Assembly: GCA_963794605.1 (NCBI GenBank)
Contig: CAWCEN010000002.1
Coordinates: 372,001 to 436,000 of the forward strand
DNA length: 64,000 bases
Direction of reading: 5' to 3'
DNA from: VAXT01 sp963794605
GTDB taxonomy: Bacteria > Actinomycetota > Thermoleophilia > Gaiellales > Gaiellaceae
Part shown: positions 33,447 through 41,622 of the stretch, piece after piece
How the letters are laid out: the number at the start of each line of letters is the position of its first letter
Position numbering within the stretch: the first letter of the stretch is position 1
Notes under the pieces: generated by a model
What the model was told of the DNA's origin: nothing
Database searches by the model: none
What the model saw: only the letters and a program-made list of their open reading frames with translations
Program-made: the position numbers and the translations under genes

Positions 33447-35330
33447 ATGGCCGTCGTCACGGCAACCAGCCTGCGCAAGGAGCTCTCCGGCGAGCCGCTC
33501 TTCGACGGCGTCTCGTTCAAAGTCGAGCGCCGCGACCGCGTCTCCCTCTCCGGCCCGAACGGCGCCGGCAAGACGACGCTGCTCCGGCTCCTCAACGGCG
33601 AGACCGAGCTCCACGGCGGCACGATCTCGATGGCTAAGGGCACGCGGATCGCGCTCCACGACCAGCGCCCGCCAGCCGAGAGCGCGGCCAGCCTCCGCGA
33701 CTACGTCCTGTCCGGCGCCGCCGACCTGACCGCAGCCGAGCGGGAGCTCCGCCGGCTCGAGGAGGCCATGGCCCAAGGCGACCACGAGCCGGCCACACTT
33801 CGCCGCTACGCCGAAACGCAGGCCCGCCTCGAGCACGCGGGCGGCTACGCGTGGCGCGAGCGCCTCGACTCCGTCACGCGCAACCTCGGCTTCTCGACGA
33901 ACGACCTCGACCGGCCGCTCTACAGCTTCTCCGGCGGCGAGCTGACCCGCGCCTCGCTCGCCCGCGCCCTTGGCGGCGACCCGGATCTCCTGCTCCTCGA
34001 CGAGCCGACGAACCACCTCGACGTAGCGAGCCTCGAGTGGCTCGAACGCGAGCTGCAGTCGATCGACGCCGCGGTCCTCCTAGTCGCGCACGACCGCTGG
34101 TTCCTCGAAGCGGTCACGAACGCCGTCCTCGAGCTCGAGGCCGGCCGCTCGACCTACTTCGCCGGCCCCTGGCACAACTGGCGCCGAGAGAAAGCCGCCC
34201 GTCTCGCCGCAGCCACGACCGCAGCCGACCGCATCGACGTCGACATCGTCAGGCTCGAGCGCTTCGTCGAGCGCTTCCGCTACAAGAAGAACCTCGCCAA
34301 GCGCGCCCAGGCCAAGTTGACCCACATCGGCCGGCTCCAGAAGGAGCGCAGCGAGCTGCGCGGCGAGATCGACCTCCTCACCCGACGCGCCAAGAACCTC
34401 GGCTTCGAATTCCTGCAGCCGAAGCGAAGCGGCCGGACGGTCATCGAGGCCGAAGGCGTCGAGCTCGCCGCCGGCGACAAGGAGCTCCTCTCAGGCGTCG
34501 ACTTCGCGATCGAGCGCGGCGAGCACGTGGCGCTCGTCGGCCCGAACGGAGCCGGCAAGACGACCCTGCTCGAGACGCTTCTCGGCCGTCGCGAGCCGAA
34601 GAACGGCAAGCTCCGCCTCGGCCACGGCGTCGAGCCCGCGTACTTCTCCCAGCACGAGGTCGAGCTCGACGAGAGCCGGACCGTCCTCTCGCTGACCCAG
34701 CACGAGACCGGTCTCCAACGCCCCCAGGCGCAGAACCTGCTCGGACGGTTCCTCTTCACCGGCTGGGACATGCACGAGCGACCCGTCTCCGTGCTCTCGG
34801 GCGGCGAGCGACGCAGGCTCGCGCTGGCGCTCGTCGTCGCCTCGGGCGCGAACCTGCTCCTGCTCGACGAGCCGACGAACCATCTCGACCTCGAGAGCCG
34901 CGAGTCGCTCGAGGCGGCACTCGACGCGTTCCCCGGGACCCTGCTCCTCGTCTCCCACGACCGAGCACTCCTGGACGCGATCGCCGACCGGACGCTCGCG
35001 CTCGAGGACGGGACGATCCGCTCCTACGACGGCGGCTGGGCCGAATACGTCGCGACGAGAGATGAACGCGCGAAGGCAGCCGAGCCCGAGCCCGAGCCGG
35101 AGAAGCCGAAGAAGGCGAAGCCGCCCCCGCCGAAGAGGCCTCGCCCGAGCGAGCTCGAACGCCTCGAGTCCGACATCGCCGACCGCGAGGCCGAGATCGC
35201 CGACCTCGAACGCCAGCTCGCCGACGACTGGTCGAACGTCGACGTCGTCGCCGCCCATCGCCGCGCGCGGGACGACCTGCAGACGCTGCTCACGCGCTGG
35301 GAGCAGCTCTTCGAGCGCTCAGGTACGTAG
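33447..35330 (+). CDS. ABC-F family ATPase
   Basis: 627 aa with two ABC ATPase domains and no membrane helices. Walker A motifs are LSGPNGAGKTTLLRLL and LVGPNGAGKTTLLETL, signatures SGGELTRASLARAL and SGGERRRLALAL, and Walker B LLLLDEPTNHLD appears in both halves. The inter-domain linker (about 230-290) is basic and helical, and a charged coiled coil ends the protein (ELERLESDIADREAEIADLE). ABC-F proteins act on the ribosome; some give antibiotic resistance and others set translation factors. Which applies is unclear. Its end overlaps the convergent gene by 12 bases. Confidence 0.92.
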   Translation: MAVVTATSLRKELSGEPLFDGVSFKVERRDRVSLSGPNGAGKTTLLRLLNGETELHGGTISMAKGTRIALHDQRPPAESAASLRDYVLSGAADLTAAERELRRLEEAMAQGDHEPATLRRYAETQARLEHAGGYAWRERLDSVTRNLGFSTNDLDRPLYSFSGGELTRASLARALGGDPDLLLLDEPTNHLDVASLEWLERELQSIDAAVLLVAHDRWFLEAVTNAVLELEAGRSTYFAGPWHNWRREKAARLAAATTAADRIDVDIVRLERFVERFRYKKNLAKRAQAKLTHIGRLQKERSELRGEIDLLTRRAKNLGFEFLQPKRSGRTVIEAEGVELAAGDKELLSGVDFAIERGEHVALVGPNGAGKTTLLETLLGRREPKNGKLRLGHGVEPAYFSQHEVELDESRTVLSLTQHETGLQRPQAQNLLGRFLFTGWDMHERPVSVLSGGERRRLALALVVASGANLLLLDEPTNHLDLESRESLEAALDAFPGTLLLVSHDRALLDAIADRTLALEDGTIRSYDGGWAEYVATRDERAKAAEPEPEPEKPKKAKPPPPKRPRPSELERLESDIADREAEIADLERQLADDWSNVDVVAAHRRARDDLQTLLTRWEQLFERSGT

Positions 35331-36095
35331 CGACTCGCGGGCGGCGGCGCGGCGGTTCCTGATCAGCCCCACGAACAAGAGCGTCAGCGGTGCAAGGATG
35401 ATCAGCGACAGGATCCCGATCGGCAGCGCGAGCCAGATGCCACGGATCCGCGCCTGACCCGGCGGCGGCGCGGCAGCCGCGGTCTTATGCGTCGCGGACT
35501 TCTTCGTGTTAGCAGCGCGCGCCGCCTTCTTGGCCGCCTTCACCTGCTTCGCCGAGGCCGCCGCGGGCCCGTGGAAGCGCTCCGGCATCCAGTAGTTGAC
35601 CTGCCAGCGGCCGTCATTGTCCTTGACCACCTCGGCGTCGGCCGTCATGGCCGAATAGCCTGAGCCTGGCTTCGGAAAGACGAAGACCTCGAGCCCGACC
35701 GAGTTCGTGTACGAGTACTTGACGTAGCTCCAGCTCCCGAGGCCCTTGTGCGCGGCCGGGTAGTTCACGACCGGGATCGCGCCGGTGTCCCACTCCTTGC
35801 GCGTCATGCCCGACCGAAGGTCTGGCCCGGCGAGATCCCACGCCTTCGCCGGGTCCTCGCGGGCAACGGCGTATTTGATGAATTGCGCGAGCACCGGGTG
35901 CACGGCCTGCCGCTCGGCATCGGTGAACGGCGAGCGCGTCGGCTGGACGTAGTTCGGAACCTCAGGCCCGTTCGCGTTCTCAGGGTTCCCGCCGGTCGAG
36001 TAATGGATGCCCAGGTAGGCCAATGGGAAGATGGCCAGGACCACGGCGATCTTGATCAGCCGGCGACGCCAGCGCGGTGACTTGAGAATTCGCAC
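35319..36095 (-). CDS. Two-pass membrane protein of unknown function
   Basis: 258 aa. A basic N-terminus (LKSPRWRRRLIK) leads into one membrane helix (about 15-32). An external alpha+beta domain covers about 35-185 (FTDAERQAVHPVLAQFIKYA, AWDLAGPDLRSGMTRKEWD, VKDNDGRWQVNYWMPERF). An Ala/Lys-rich linker and a second helix (about 218-245) precede a basic cytoplasmic tail. The middle domain resembles NTF2-like extracellular domains seen in actinobacterial membrane proteins. No function is assigned. Confidence 0.7.
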   Translation of the reverse strand: MRILKSPRWRRRLIKIAVVLAIFPLAYLGIHYSTGGNPENANGPEVPNYVQPTRSPFTDAERQAVHPVLAQFIKYAVAREDPAKAWDLAGPDLRSGMTRKEWDTGAIPVVNYPAAHKGLGSWSYVKYSYTNSVGLEVFVFPKPGSGYSAMTADAEVVKDNDGRWQVNYWMPERFHGPAAASAKQVKAAKKAARAANTKKSATHKTAAAAPPPGQARIRGIWLALPIGILSLIILAPLTLLFVGLIRNRRAAARESLRT

Positions 36096-36126
36096 CCCCG
36101 TTCAGTTTGCCCGTAACGTCAAGGCT

Positions 36127-36699
36127 TCACGAAGGGGAACCGAACGTCGCGAGCACCGCTTCGGCCACGACTCTGAGCGGCCGGCCCGATACCTGGCTCG
36201 CCTTGCGCAACCTGGCGAACGCCTCCTCCTCGGACAGGTTTTCCTTGGTCATCAGAAGCCCTTTCGCACGCTCGATCACCTTCCGCGCCTCGAGCGCCTC
36301 GGAGAGCGACTCCGCCTCTTCGCGCAAGGCCGTCAGCTCTTCGTGCCTCGCCCTGGCCGCGTGGATCGCAGGCAGCAGATCCTGCTCGCGGAACGGCTTG
36401 ACGAGGTAGCCGAAGACACCGGCCTCGACAGCGCGGGACACCAGCTCGTCCTGACCGTAGGCGGTGAGCATCACGATCGGGATCGGCCGCTCGTCGAGGA
36501 TGCGCCGCGCCGCCTCGATCCCGTCCAGCCGGGGCATCTTCACGTCGAGCACGGCCACTTCGGGCTCGGTCACGCGCGCCAGCGCGACCGCTTCTTCCCC
36601 GTCGCGCGCCTCGGCGCAGACCTCGAACCCCGCCCGTTCGAGCAGGGTTCGCAGGTCGAGCCTGATGATCGTCTCGTCCTCGGCGATGAGGACTCTCAC
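36127..36699 (-). CDS. ANTAR-domain response regulator (antiterminator, PdtaR-like)
   Basis: 190 aa. A receiver domain covers residues 1-120, with EDE at 7-9, phospho-acceptor Asp52 (AVLDVKMPRLD), MLTAYGQ and VKPFREQD. A coiled linker (HEELTALREEAESLSEALEA) leads to an ANTAR domain at about 135-185 (RKVIERAKGLLMTKENLSEE then AFARLRKASQ). ANTAR proteins bind RNA leaders with paired hexaloop hairpins and prevent termination, often at nitrogen genes, when the receiver is phosphorylated. The GAF-GAF kinase at 39751-41208 is the likely partner, and the glutamine synthetase leaders at 43.3 and 47.7 kb are likely targets. Confidence 0.92.
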   Translation of the reverse strand: MRVLIAEDETIIRLDLRTLLERAGFEVCAEARDGEEAVALARVTEPEVAVLDVKMPRLDGIEAARRILDERPIPIVMLTAYGQDELVSRAVEAGVFGYLVKPFREQDLLPAIHAARARHEELTALREEAESLSEALEARKVIERAKGLLMTKENLSEEEAFARLRKASQVSGRPLRVVAEAVLATFGSPS

Positions 36700-36708
36700 G
36701 CGGTCAGT

Positions 36709-37129
36709 CTATGAGGGGATCTCGTCCGTGAGGCTCTGCGCGAGCATGTACGAGTTGCCGTCGGGGTCGTAGAACATGCAGAGCTTGACCATGCCCTCGA
36801 TCTCGTACGTGTCGCCGTCGAAGCGCACGTCCTTCGACTCGAGGTGCTTCCGGGAGACCTCGATGTCGACGACGCCGAAGGTCGGCGTGGTGCTGCCCGG
36901 GCTTCACCTCTTCGGTCTGGCCGAGGCCGATCGTCACGTGCTTCGTGGCGGTCGACATCTCGCACCAGCCGTGCTGCTCGAGCTTGTAGACGAGCTCGAG
37001 GCCGAGCACGTCTCCGTACCACTCGATCGCCTTCTCCATGTCGGAAACGCCGACCGAGATGGTGAGGTTCTCGTTGTACTCGAACGGGGTGTTGGTCGCG
37101 ATCGGAGCGACCTGGGTGTCCTGAGTCAT
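36709..37129 (-). pseudogene. Glyoxalase/VOC family protein, frameshifted
   Basis: The first half (TNTPFEYNENLTISVGVSDM, EWYGDVLGLELVYKLEQHGW, GLGQTEEVKPG) is a normal VOC N-terminal module. One extra base at about 36895 shifts the frame. In the corrected frame the protein continues TTPTFGVVDIEVSRKHLESK to FYDPDGNSYMLAQSLTDEIPS and stops at 36709, giving a typical about 139-aa VOC protein. The ribosome-binding site AGGAGAAG precedes the ATG. Either a real pseudogene or a sequence error. It is divergent from a tandem HxlR regulator, a common arrangement for an electrophile-responsive enzyme. Confidence 0.85.
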
Positions 37130-37188
37130 CGCCTTCTCCTCTCGGTTCCTTCTCCATCTTGTCCTGTTTTTATACTACGAATACTTCC
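37130..37188. promoter_or_regulatory. Divergent control region, VOC / tandem HxlR
   Basis: This 59-base spacer contains an AT-rich island unusual for the genome. TATACT (37171-37176) could serve as a rightward -10. The pentamer ATACT is repeated directly at 37172-37176 and 37181-37185, nine bases apart, a plausible site for the HxlR-type repressor. Confidence 0.45.
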
Positions 37189-37734
37189 ATGTCAACTCTC
37201 GTCGCCCTGTTCCACAACCGCTGGTCGGTCCCAATTCTCGCCGAACTGCACCGCCAGCGGGGAAGCCGCTTCGTGGCGCTCACGCGCACCCTCGGGATGA
37301 GCCGCGAGTCGCTACGCCGCACGCTGGCCGCGCTGATCGACGGCGGGCTGGTCGGACGGAACCCCGGCTACGGGCATCCGCTGCGCCCCGAGTACGTCCT
37401 CACGAGCTCGGGCGAGCGGATCGCCGCCGCCTGCCGGCCGGTCGTGGAGCGACTGCGCACCGGCGGCCTGGAGGATGTGGCCCTCAAGAAGTGGTCGATG
37501 CCGGTGGTATTCGCGCTCGGCGAGGGGCCGATGCGCTTCTCGGAGCTCCGCGAGGCGCTCGAGGGGATCTCCCCGCGCGCGCTGACCCTCGCTCTCAAGG
37601 ACCTCGAGGCGGCAGGCCTCATCGACCGTCGCGTCACGGACGACTATCCGCCGTCGACCGTATACAGGCTGACGCGCCCCGGCCGGCCGCTCGCCACCCT
37701 CCTGCGTCAGGTGACGGCCCCGACGATGAACTAG
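37189..37734 (+). CDS. Tandem HxlR-type winged-helix regulator
   Basis: 181 aa with two HxlR-like winged helices in one chain. Domain 1 covers about 1-90 (FHNRWSVPILAELHRQRGSR, FVALTRTLGMSRESLRRTLA, LIDGGLVGR). Domain 2 covers about 95-175 (KKWSMPVVFALGEGPMRFSE, LREALEGISPRALTLALKDL, EAAGLIDRRVTDDYPP). Normal HxlR proteins are one such domain acting as a dimer, so this is effectively a fused dimer. It probably controls itself and the divergent glyoxalase gene. ATG 37189 is chosen because it begins the first helix. Confidence 0.85.
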   Translation: MSTLVALFHNRWSVPILAELHRQRGSRFVALTRTLGMSRESLRRTLAALIDGGLVGRNPGYGHPLRPEYVLTSSGERIAAACRPVVERLRTGGLEDVALKKWSMPVVFALGEGPMRFSELREALEGISPRALTLALKDLEAAGLIDRRVTDDYPPSTVYRLTRPGRPLATLLRQVTAPTMN

Positions 37735-37748
37735 GACAGCTCTGTCGA

Positions 37749-37795
37749 TGGAGCCTCGCCTCGAACGCAGCAGGGGCGTCCGGGGCGAGGCTCCA
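37749..37795. terminator. Strong hairpin between convergent genes
   Basis: Arms TGGAGCCTCGCC (37749-37760) and GGCGAGGCTCCA (37784-37795) form a perfect 12-bp stem between the ends of the HxlR gene and the secreted-protein gene. There is no T-run, so it may work as a bidirectional or Rho-assisted terminator. Confidence 0.6.
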
Positions 37796-37806
37796 GTTGC
37801 TCGTCG

Positions 37807-38322
37807 TCAGCCGGCGAGGTTCAGCCTGCCCGAGAGCGTCACCGCGCTGCTCGGAACGACGATCGTGACGTCGCCGCTCCCGCGGGCGCCGGCGAAGATC
37901 CCGGTGCTCGAGGCGCCGTCCACCTCCCAAGTGCCCGTGCCAAGTGGGCCGGACGAGGTGGGGCAGATATGCACCAGTTCCCGCAGCACGAGCACGCCCT
38001 CGCCGAGGACGATCCGCCGGATTGCGGCATTCGTCGAGCTGGCGCCGCCGCACGGATGGACCGAGCGATCCTGCGTCGCCGACAGCATCAGCGTGGCGCT
38101 GCCGAACCCTTCCACCGTGCCGGTGCCGGTGTTGATCAGCTGGAAGACACCCAGGTCGGCAACGCGGTTCGTTATCGACACATTGGTCTCCGTGAAGGTG
38201 GCCTCGAGCCGATTGGCATGGTTCGGCGGCTCATCCGCCTTGGCCGCCGACACGGCGCCGCCACCGACGACGCCAACTGACAAGAGCGCATAGAGCGCGA
38301 TGATCACTCGTTTCCGATTCAT
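37807..38322 (-). CDS. Secreted hypothetical protein
   Basis: 171 aa with a signal peptide (MNRKRVIIALYALLSVGVVG to SAAKADE). The mature part is beta-rich (ATFTETNVSITNRVADLGVF, VEGFGSATLMLSATQDRSVH, GTWEVDGASSTGIFAGARGS, GDVTIVV) with two cysteines (HPCGG and HICP) that may form a disulfide. The repeated GxGT-type strands suggest a small beta-barrel or allene-oxide-cyclase-like fold, but I do not recognise a family with confidence. It is divergent from a LuxR-type regulator across a palindrome-rich spacer. Confidence 0.7.
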   Translation of the reverse strand: MNRKRVIIALYALLSVGVVGGGAVSAAKADEPPNHANRLEATFTETNVSITNRVADLGVFQLINTGTGTVEGFGSATLMLSATQDRSVHPCGGASSTNAAIRRIVLGEGVLVLRELVHICPTSSGPLGTGTWEVDGASSTGIFAGARGSGDVTIVVPSSAVTLSGRLNLAG

Positions 38323-38358
38323 CTCTCACCTCTCCTGGTCGCTTCACCACAGAGGTTC

Positions 38359-38402
38359 GTCGGCCGACACACTTGTGTCGATTCACAATTTTGTTGAATT
38401 GT
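38359..38402. promoter_or_regulatory. Overlapping palindromes in divergent spacer (operator candidate)
   Basis: Three inverted repeats are stacked. GTCGGCCGAC lies at 38359-38368. CGACACA-ct-TGTGTCG (perfect seven-base arms) lies at 38365-38380. ACAATT-ttgttg-AATTGT lies at 38385-38402. They occupy most of the 86-base spacer between the secreted protein and the LuxR-type regulator, which is the likely binder. Confidence 0.55.
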
Positions 38403-38408
38403 TTGTCC

Positions 38409-39425
38409 ATGGCGGAACTGCGACGGGCGGAGGCCGAGCGACTGCTCGAGTTCGTTGGCGACGCCCACTCGGTGGACGGACCGGAAGCCTTCACGACCGA
38501 GCTCCTCGACCGTCTCGCTGAAGCGATGAAGTCGGAGTTCGTCGCGTACTTCGAATTCGATGACGAATCGCCGGCGGCTCCACCGCTGGTTCCCGTCTTC
38601 TCCTCTCGCCTGGAGCACTACGTGCCGCCGCCGTGGCCCTACCGACCGCCCCAGGTTCCTGAATTCGCCTTCCGTCCATTGGGTCACGTCTCCTTGTGGT
38701 CCGACGATCTTCAACGGGCAATGAGATGGCGCTTCGAGACGGCGCCGTCGGCAAGGATGTTCGAAGTGGTCGATTGCGCCTCGGCGACGCTCCCCGCCGG
38801 CGGATCGGAACGAGGCGTCGTCGCTCTCTTCCGCCAGGGGCGCGACTTCAGTGAGCGCGACCGCCGAGCCCTCAGCGCGCTCGGTCCGCACCTCACGGCG
38901 CTGATCCGAAACGCCCGCGCCCGGCGGCGCCTCGTGGATCTCGCCGCAATCGCCGACGCCACCGACAACGACGAGTCGGCTCGAGGCTACATCCTCCTCA
39001 GCGGCAAGCTCGAGGTCGAGCACGCCTCGCTCGGGGCCCGCCGCATCCTCAGCTCCTGGTTCGACCACCCGGTGAGCCGATTGCCGTCGCTGCTAGAAGA
39101 GTGGTTGCTTTCAGTCGAGCGGCACAAACCGCTCGGTTTCGAGCGCAACGGCACACGGCTCATGGTCGAAGCGCCGACACCGCATACTCTCCTCCTGACC
39201 GAGGAACGGGTGGTTACGACGACGCTGACGGCACGCGAACGGGAAGTCCTGGGCTGGATCGCCGCCGGAAAGTCGACGAAGGAGATTGCCGGAGCGCTCT
39301 GGATCTCGCCTGCCACCGTCAGCAAGCACCTTCACCACATCTACCGGAAGCTCGGAGTCACGAGTCGCACCGGGGCACTCGCAGCGGCATCGGTCAAGGA
39401 GGCGAACGGCAGCATCGGCGGCTGA
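38409..39425 (+). CDS. LuxR-family regulator with N-terminal sensory region
   Basis: 338 aa. The C-terminal HTH_LuxR domain at about 270-330 is clear (TLTAREREVLGWIAAGKSTK, EIAGALWISPATVSKHLHHI, YRKLGVTSRTGALAA). Residues about 10-190 look like a GAF-type sensor (EFVAYFEFDDESP, VVALFRQGRDFSERDRRALS, ALGPHLTALIRNARARR). The arrangement matches the LuxR-type regulators of actinobacteria that carry a degenerate GAF domain. ATG 38409 begins the ordered sequence; it probably controls the divergent secreted protein. Confidence 0.85.
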   Translation: MAELRRAEAERLLEFVGDAHSVDGPEAFTTELLDRLAEAMKSEFVAYFEFDDESPAAPPLVPVFSSRLEHYVPPPWPYRPPQVPEFAFRPLGHVSLWSDDLQRAMRWRFETAPSARMFEVVDCASATLPAGGSERGVVALFRQGRDFSERDRRALSALGPHLTALIRNARARRRLVDLAAIADATDNDESARGYILLSGKLEVEHASLGARRILSSWFDHPVSRLPSLLEEWLLSVERHKPLGFERNGTRLMVEAPTPHTLLLTEERVVTTTLTAREREVLGWIAAGKSTKEIAGALWISPATVSKHLHHIYRKLGVTSRTGALAAASVKEANGSIGG

Positions 39426-39439
39426 TCGCCGTAGCGAGG

Positions 39440-39751
39440 TCAGAACGGCAGTGAGCCACGCTTCGTCCACCAGCCCATGACGTCGACGGCCATGCGCCCC
39501 GCCTGCACCGAGGGGTCGGACTCCGCGAGGCGCCGCGTCTCCTCGACGCTCGTCCGGTAGAGGCAGAACCCGCGCAGCGTCTCGTCGGCCTGCTCGGAAA
39601 ACGGTCCTGCCAGCACGAGGTGCCCCTGCTCGCTCATCGCGGCCAGATGGGCAAGGTGCTGTTCCTGAAGCCGGTCGAGCTCCTCGTCCGAGAACTCCAA
39701 GGCGCGCGGGCCGCGTTTGAGCAGGACGAAGCTGTAGCCGTCGAGCTCCAT
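39440..39751 (-). CDS. YCII-related domain protein
   Basis: 103 aa, the full length of a YCII-type dimeric alpha-beta barrel: FVLLKRGPRALEFSDEELDR, the conserved His-Asp style helix EQHLAHLAAMSEQGHLVLAG, PFSEQADETLRGFCLYRT, and the DPSVQAGRMAVDVMGWW strand. Family members are small enzymes or binding proteins of mostly unknown substrate. Its ATG overlaps the kinase stop by one base (TGATG), so the two are co-translated. Confidence 0.82.
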   Translation of the reverse strand: MELDGYSFVLLKRGPRALEFSDEELDRLQEQHLAHLAAMSEQGHLVLAGPFSEQADETLRGFCLYRTSVEETRRLAESDPSVQAGRMAVDVMGWWTKRGSLPF

Positions 39752-41208
39752 CAGGCCGGGAAGACGACCTCTGCTCGCAGGCCGCCGTTCGATTGCAGGT
39801 CGATGGTCCCGCGCAGCTCATCGTGGACGAGCGCTCGCACGATCGAGAGCCCGGTGCCGACGGCGCTTTCGCCGATTCCGCTTCCGTCGTCGGCGATCGC
39901 AAGCACGACCTCGCCGTCGCGCTGCGCGAGCTCGACGCGCACCGAGTCGCCTCCGTGCTCGAGCGCGTTCTGCAAAAGCTCGCTGAAGACGAGCGCCAGC
40001 GCCGTCGCGCGCCCGCCGGCGAGCGAGACGTGAGCGAGCCGTGCCTCGACGTGCTTCTCGGCGCCGAGCCCCTGGACGAGCATGGCGCGCAGGCGGTCGA
40101 GCAGCTCGTCGAGGTCGACCTCCTCGTCGCGCCGCTCCGTCAGCACCTCGTGCACGGCCGCGATGGCGAGGATCCGGTTCACCGAGTCCTCGAGCGCTTT
40201 GCGGGGGTCGACCCCCTCGGAGCGCGCCTGGAGCCGCAGCAGCGACGCCACGGTTTGCAGGTTGTTCTTGACGCGGTGGTGGATCTCCTGGGCCAGGACC
40301 CCGCGCATGACGGCGCGCCCGTGCTCGAGAGCGACCGCCGCATGATGCGCGATCGACGTCAGCAGCGCGCGCTCCTGGTCCGTGAACGGAGTGTCCCGGT
40401 CGCAGACGAGCTCACCGATCACGCGCCGCTTCCAGCGCAGCTGCAGGCGGATCGCGTGCTTCCCCGGGCGACCCTCGGGCCAGGCGATGTTTCCGTCCTC
40501 CAGCACGAGCGCAGCGCCGGTCGCGCCCACCGCCTCCATCGTCGTCTTCACGATTGCCTCGAGCGACTCCTCGAGGTAGAGCGACTCGGAAACCGCCTCC
40601 GAGATCTTCGCCAGCGCCTCGAGCTCGGACACACGCGCTTGCGCGTCGGCGTAGAGCTTGGCGTGCTCGATCGTCTGCGCGACCTGGGCCGCGATCGCCA
40701 GAAGAAGGTCGATCTCGGCCTCCGAGAACTCGTGAGGCTCGATCGTGCGGACGTTGAGCGCGCCTGCGAGCTTCTCGCGGGCCAGGATCGGCACTGCCAG
40801 AATGGACTCGTACTCGTCCTCGGGCAGGTTGGTGAACGCCTTGAAGCGCTCGTCGAGATGCGCCTGGGCGGGGATCATGATCGGAGCTCGCTCCGCGGCT
40901 GCAGTGCCCGTGATCCCGTCTCCCGGTTTCATCCTGGGCGTCTTCGTCATCTCCTCGACACGGGTACCGTGGGTCGCCCGGAGGATGAGCTCGTCAGCGT
41001 GCTCGTCGTAGAGGTAGACGAAGCACGCGTCCGTCTCGAGCGCGTCGGCGACCTTGCTCGCGACCAGGGCAAGCACCTCCTCGAGGTCGAGCGTCGAGTT
41101 GACCGCGGCGCTCGTCTCGGTCAGCAGTCTCAGGTGGCGCGCGGACACGTCCACAGCCCCCGATTCTGCCTTAACAAAACCCTTACGCCGCGTGTTGTTT
41201 TCCGTCAC
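39751..41208 (-). CDS. GAF-GAF-HisKA_2 sensor histidine kinase (PdtaS-like)
   Basis: 485 aa, soluble. Two GAF domains cover about 35-180 (CFVYLYDEHADELILRATHG) and 195-300. The phospho-acceptor helix of HisKA_2 type is at 308-320 (QEIHHRVKNNLQT, His310/311), followed by an HATPase domain with FSELLQNALEHGG and AIADDGSGIG. This is the plan of PdtaS-type kinases that phosphorylate ANTAR regulators; one such regulator lies 3 kb away on the same strand. GTG 41208 is taken; GTG 41154 is also possible. The GAF ligand is not evident. Confidence 0.9.
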   Translation of the reverse strand: MTENNTRRKGFVKAESGAVDVSARHLRLLTETSAAVNSTLDLEEVLALVASKVADALETDACFVYLYDEHADELILRATHGTRVEEMTKTPRMKPGDGITGTAAAERAPIMIPAQAHLDERFKAFTNLPEDEYESILAVPILAREKLAGALNVRTIEPHEFSEAEIDLLLAIAAQVAQTIEHAKLYADAQARVSELEALAKISEAVSESLYLEESLEAIVKTTMEAVGATGAALVLEDGNIAWPEGRPGKHAIRLQLRWKRRVIGELVCDRDTPFTDQERALLTSIAHHAAVALEHGRAVMRGVLAQEIHHRVKNNLQTVASLLRLQARSEGVDPRKALEDSVNRILAIAAVHEVLTERRDEEVDLDELLDRLRAMLVQGLGAEKHVEARLAHVSLAGGRATALALVFSELLQNALEHGGDSVRVELAQRDGEVVLAIADDGSGIGESAVGTGLSIVRALVHDELRGTIDLQSNGGLRAEVVFPA

Positions 41209-41231
41209 ACGCCAGGGGTAGCTTCAGCGCC

Positions 41232-41486
41232 ATGGGCGTCGCGCGACCTGATTTGCTCCGCACGATCGGTTATCTGGTCGCCGACGCGAAGGGCAAGATC
41301 GTCGGCACGGTAGAGGCGCCCATGTACGGCAGCGCTCCCGACGTGCCGGACGCGATCTCGGTCCGCTCGGGCTTTCTCTCGCGCCGCCGGAGCCTCGTCC
41401 CGGCCGATGCGATCTCGGAGATCGACAGCCGCAGCGGCGTGATCGGCCTCAGCGTCAACCGCGACGCCGTCCTGAGTTTTCTCTAG
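41232..41486 (+). CDS. PRC-barrel-like small protein
   Basis: 84 aa. One beta-barrel motif typical of PRC domains: RTIGYLVADAKGKIVGTVEA, APDVPDAISVRSG, then SRRRSLVPADAISEIDSRSG and VIGLSVNRDAVLSF. PRC barrels bind RNA-processing or photosynthetic partners; here the role is unknown. It is divergent from the PdtaS-like kinase with 23 bases between starts. Confidence 0.65.
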   Translation: MGVARPDLLRTIGYLVADAKGKIVGTVEAPMYGSAPDVPDAISVRSGFLSRRRSLVPADAISEIDSRSGVIGLSVNRDAVLSFL

Positions 41487-41536
41487 AAACGACCACGAGC
41501 CGCTCGTAAAGCAGCTCGCGGTCGGCCGTCAGCGGC

Positions 41537-41562
41537 CCTTGCCACCCGCCAAAGCGGCAAGG
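41537..41562. terminator. Hairpin after PRC-barrel gene
   Basis: CCTTGCC (41537-41543) pairs with GGCAAGG (41556-41562) across 12 bases, 51 bases after the PRC-barrel stop. There is no T-run; weak terminator or structured spacer. Confidence 0.35.
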
Positions 41563-41622
41563 ACCGGTGAGACCATGGATTTTGTCATAGGAACCAAGCG
41601 TCGGGAAGCGCATAATCCGAGC

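Noticed and set aside
41588..41616. Sigma-70 promoter TTGTCA/CATAAT for the small basic protein
   Set aside because: The 23-base spacing is too long; only the -10-like box was kept as a suggestion.
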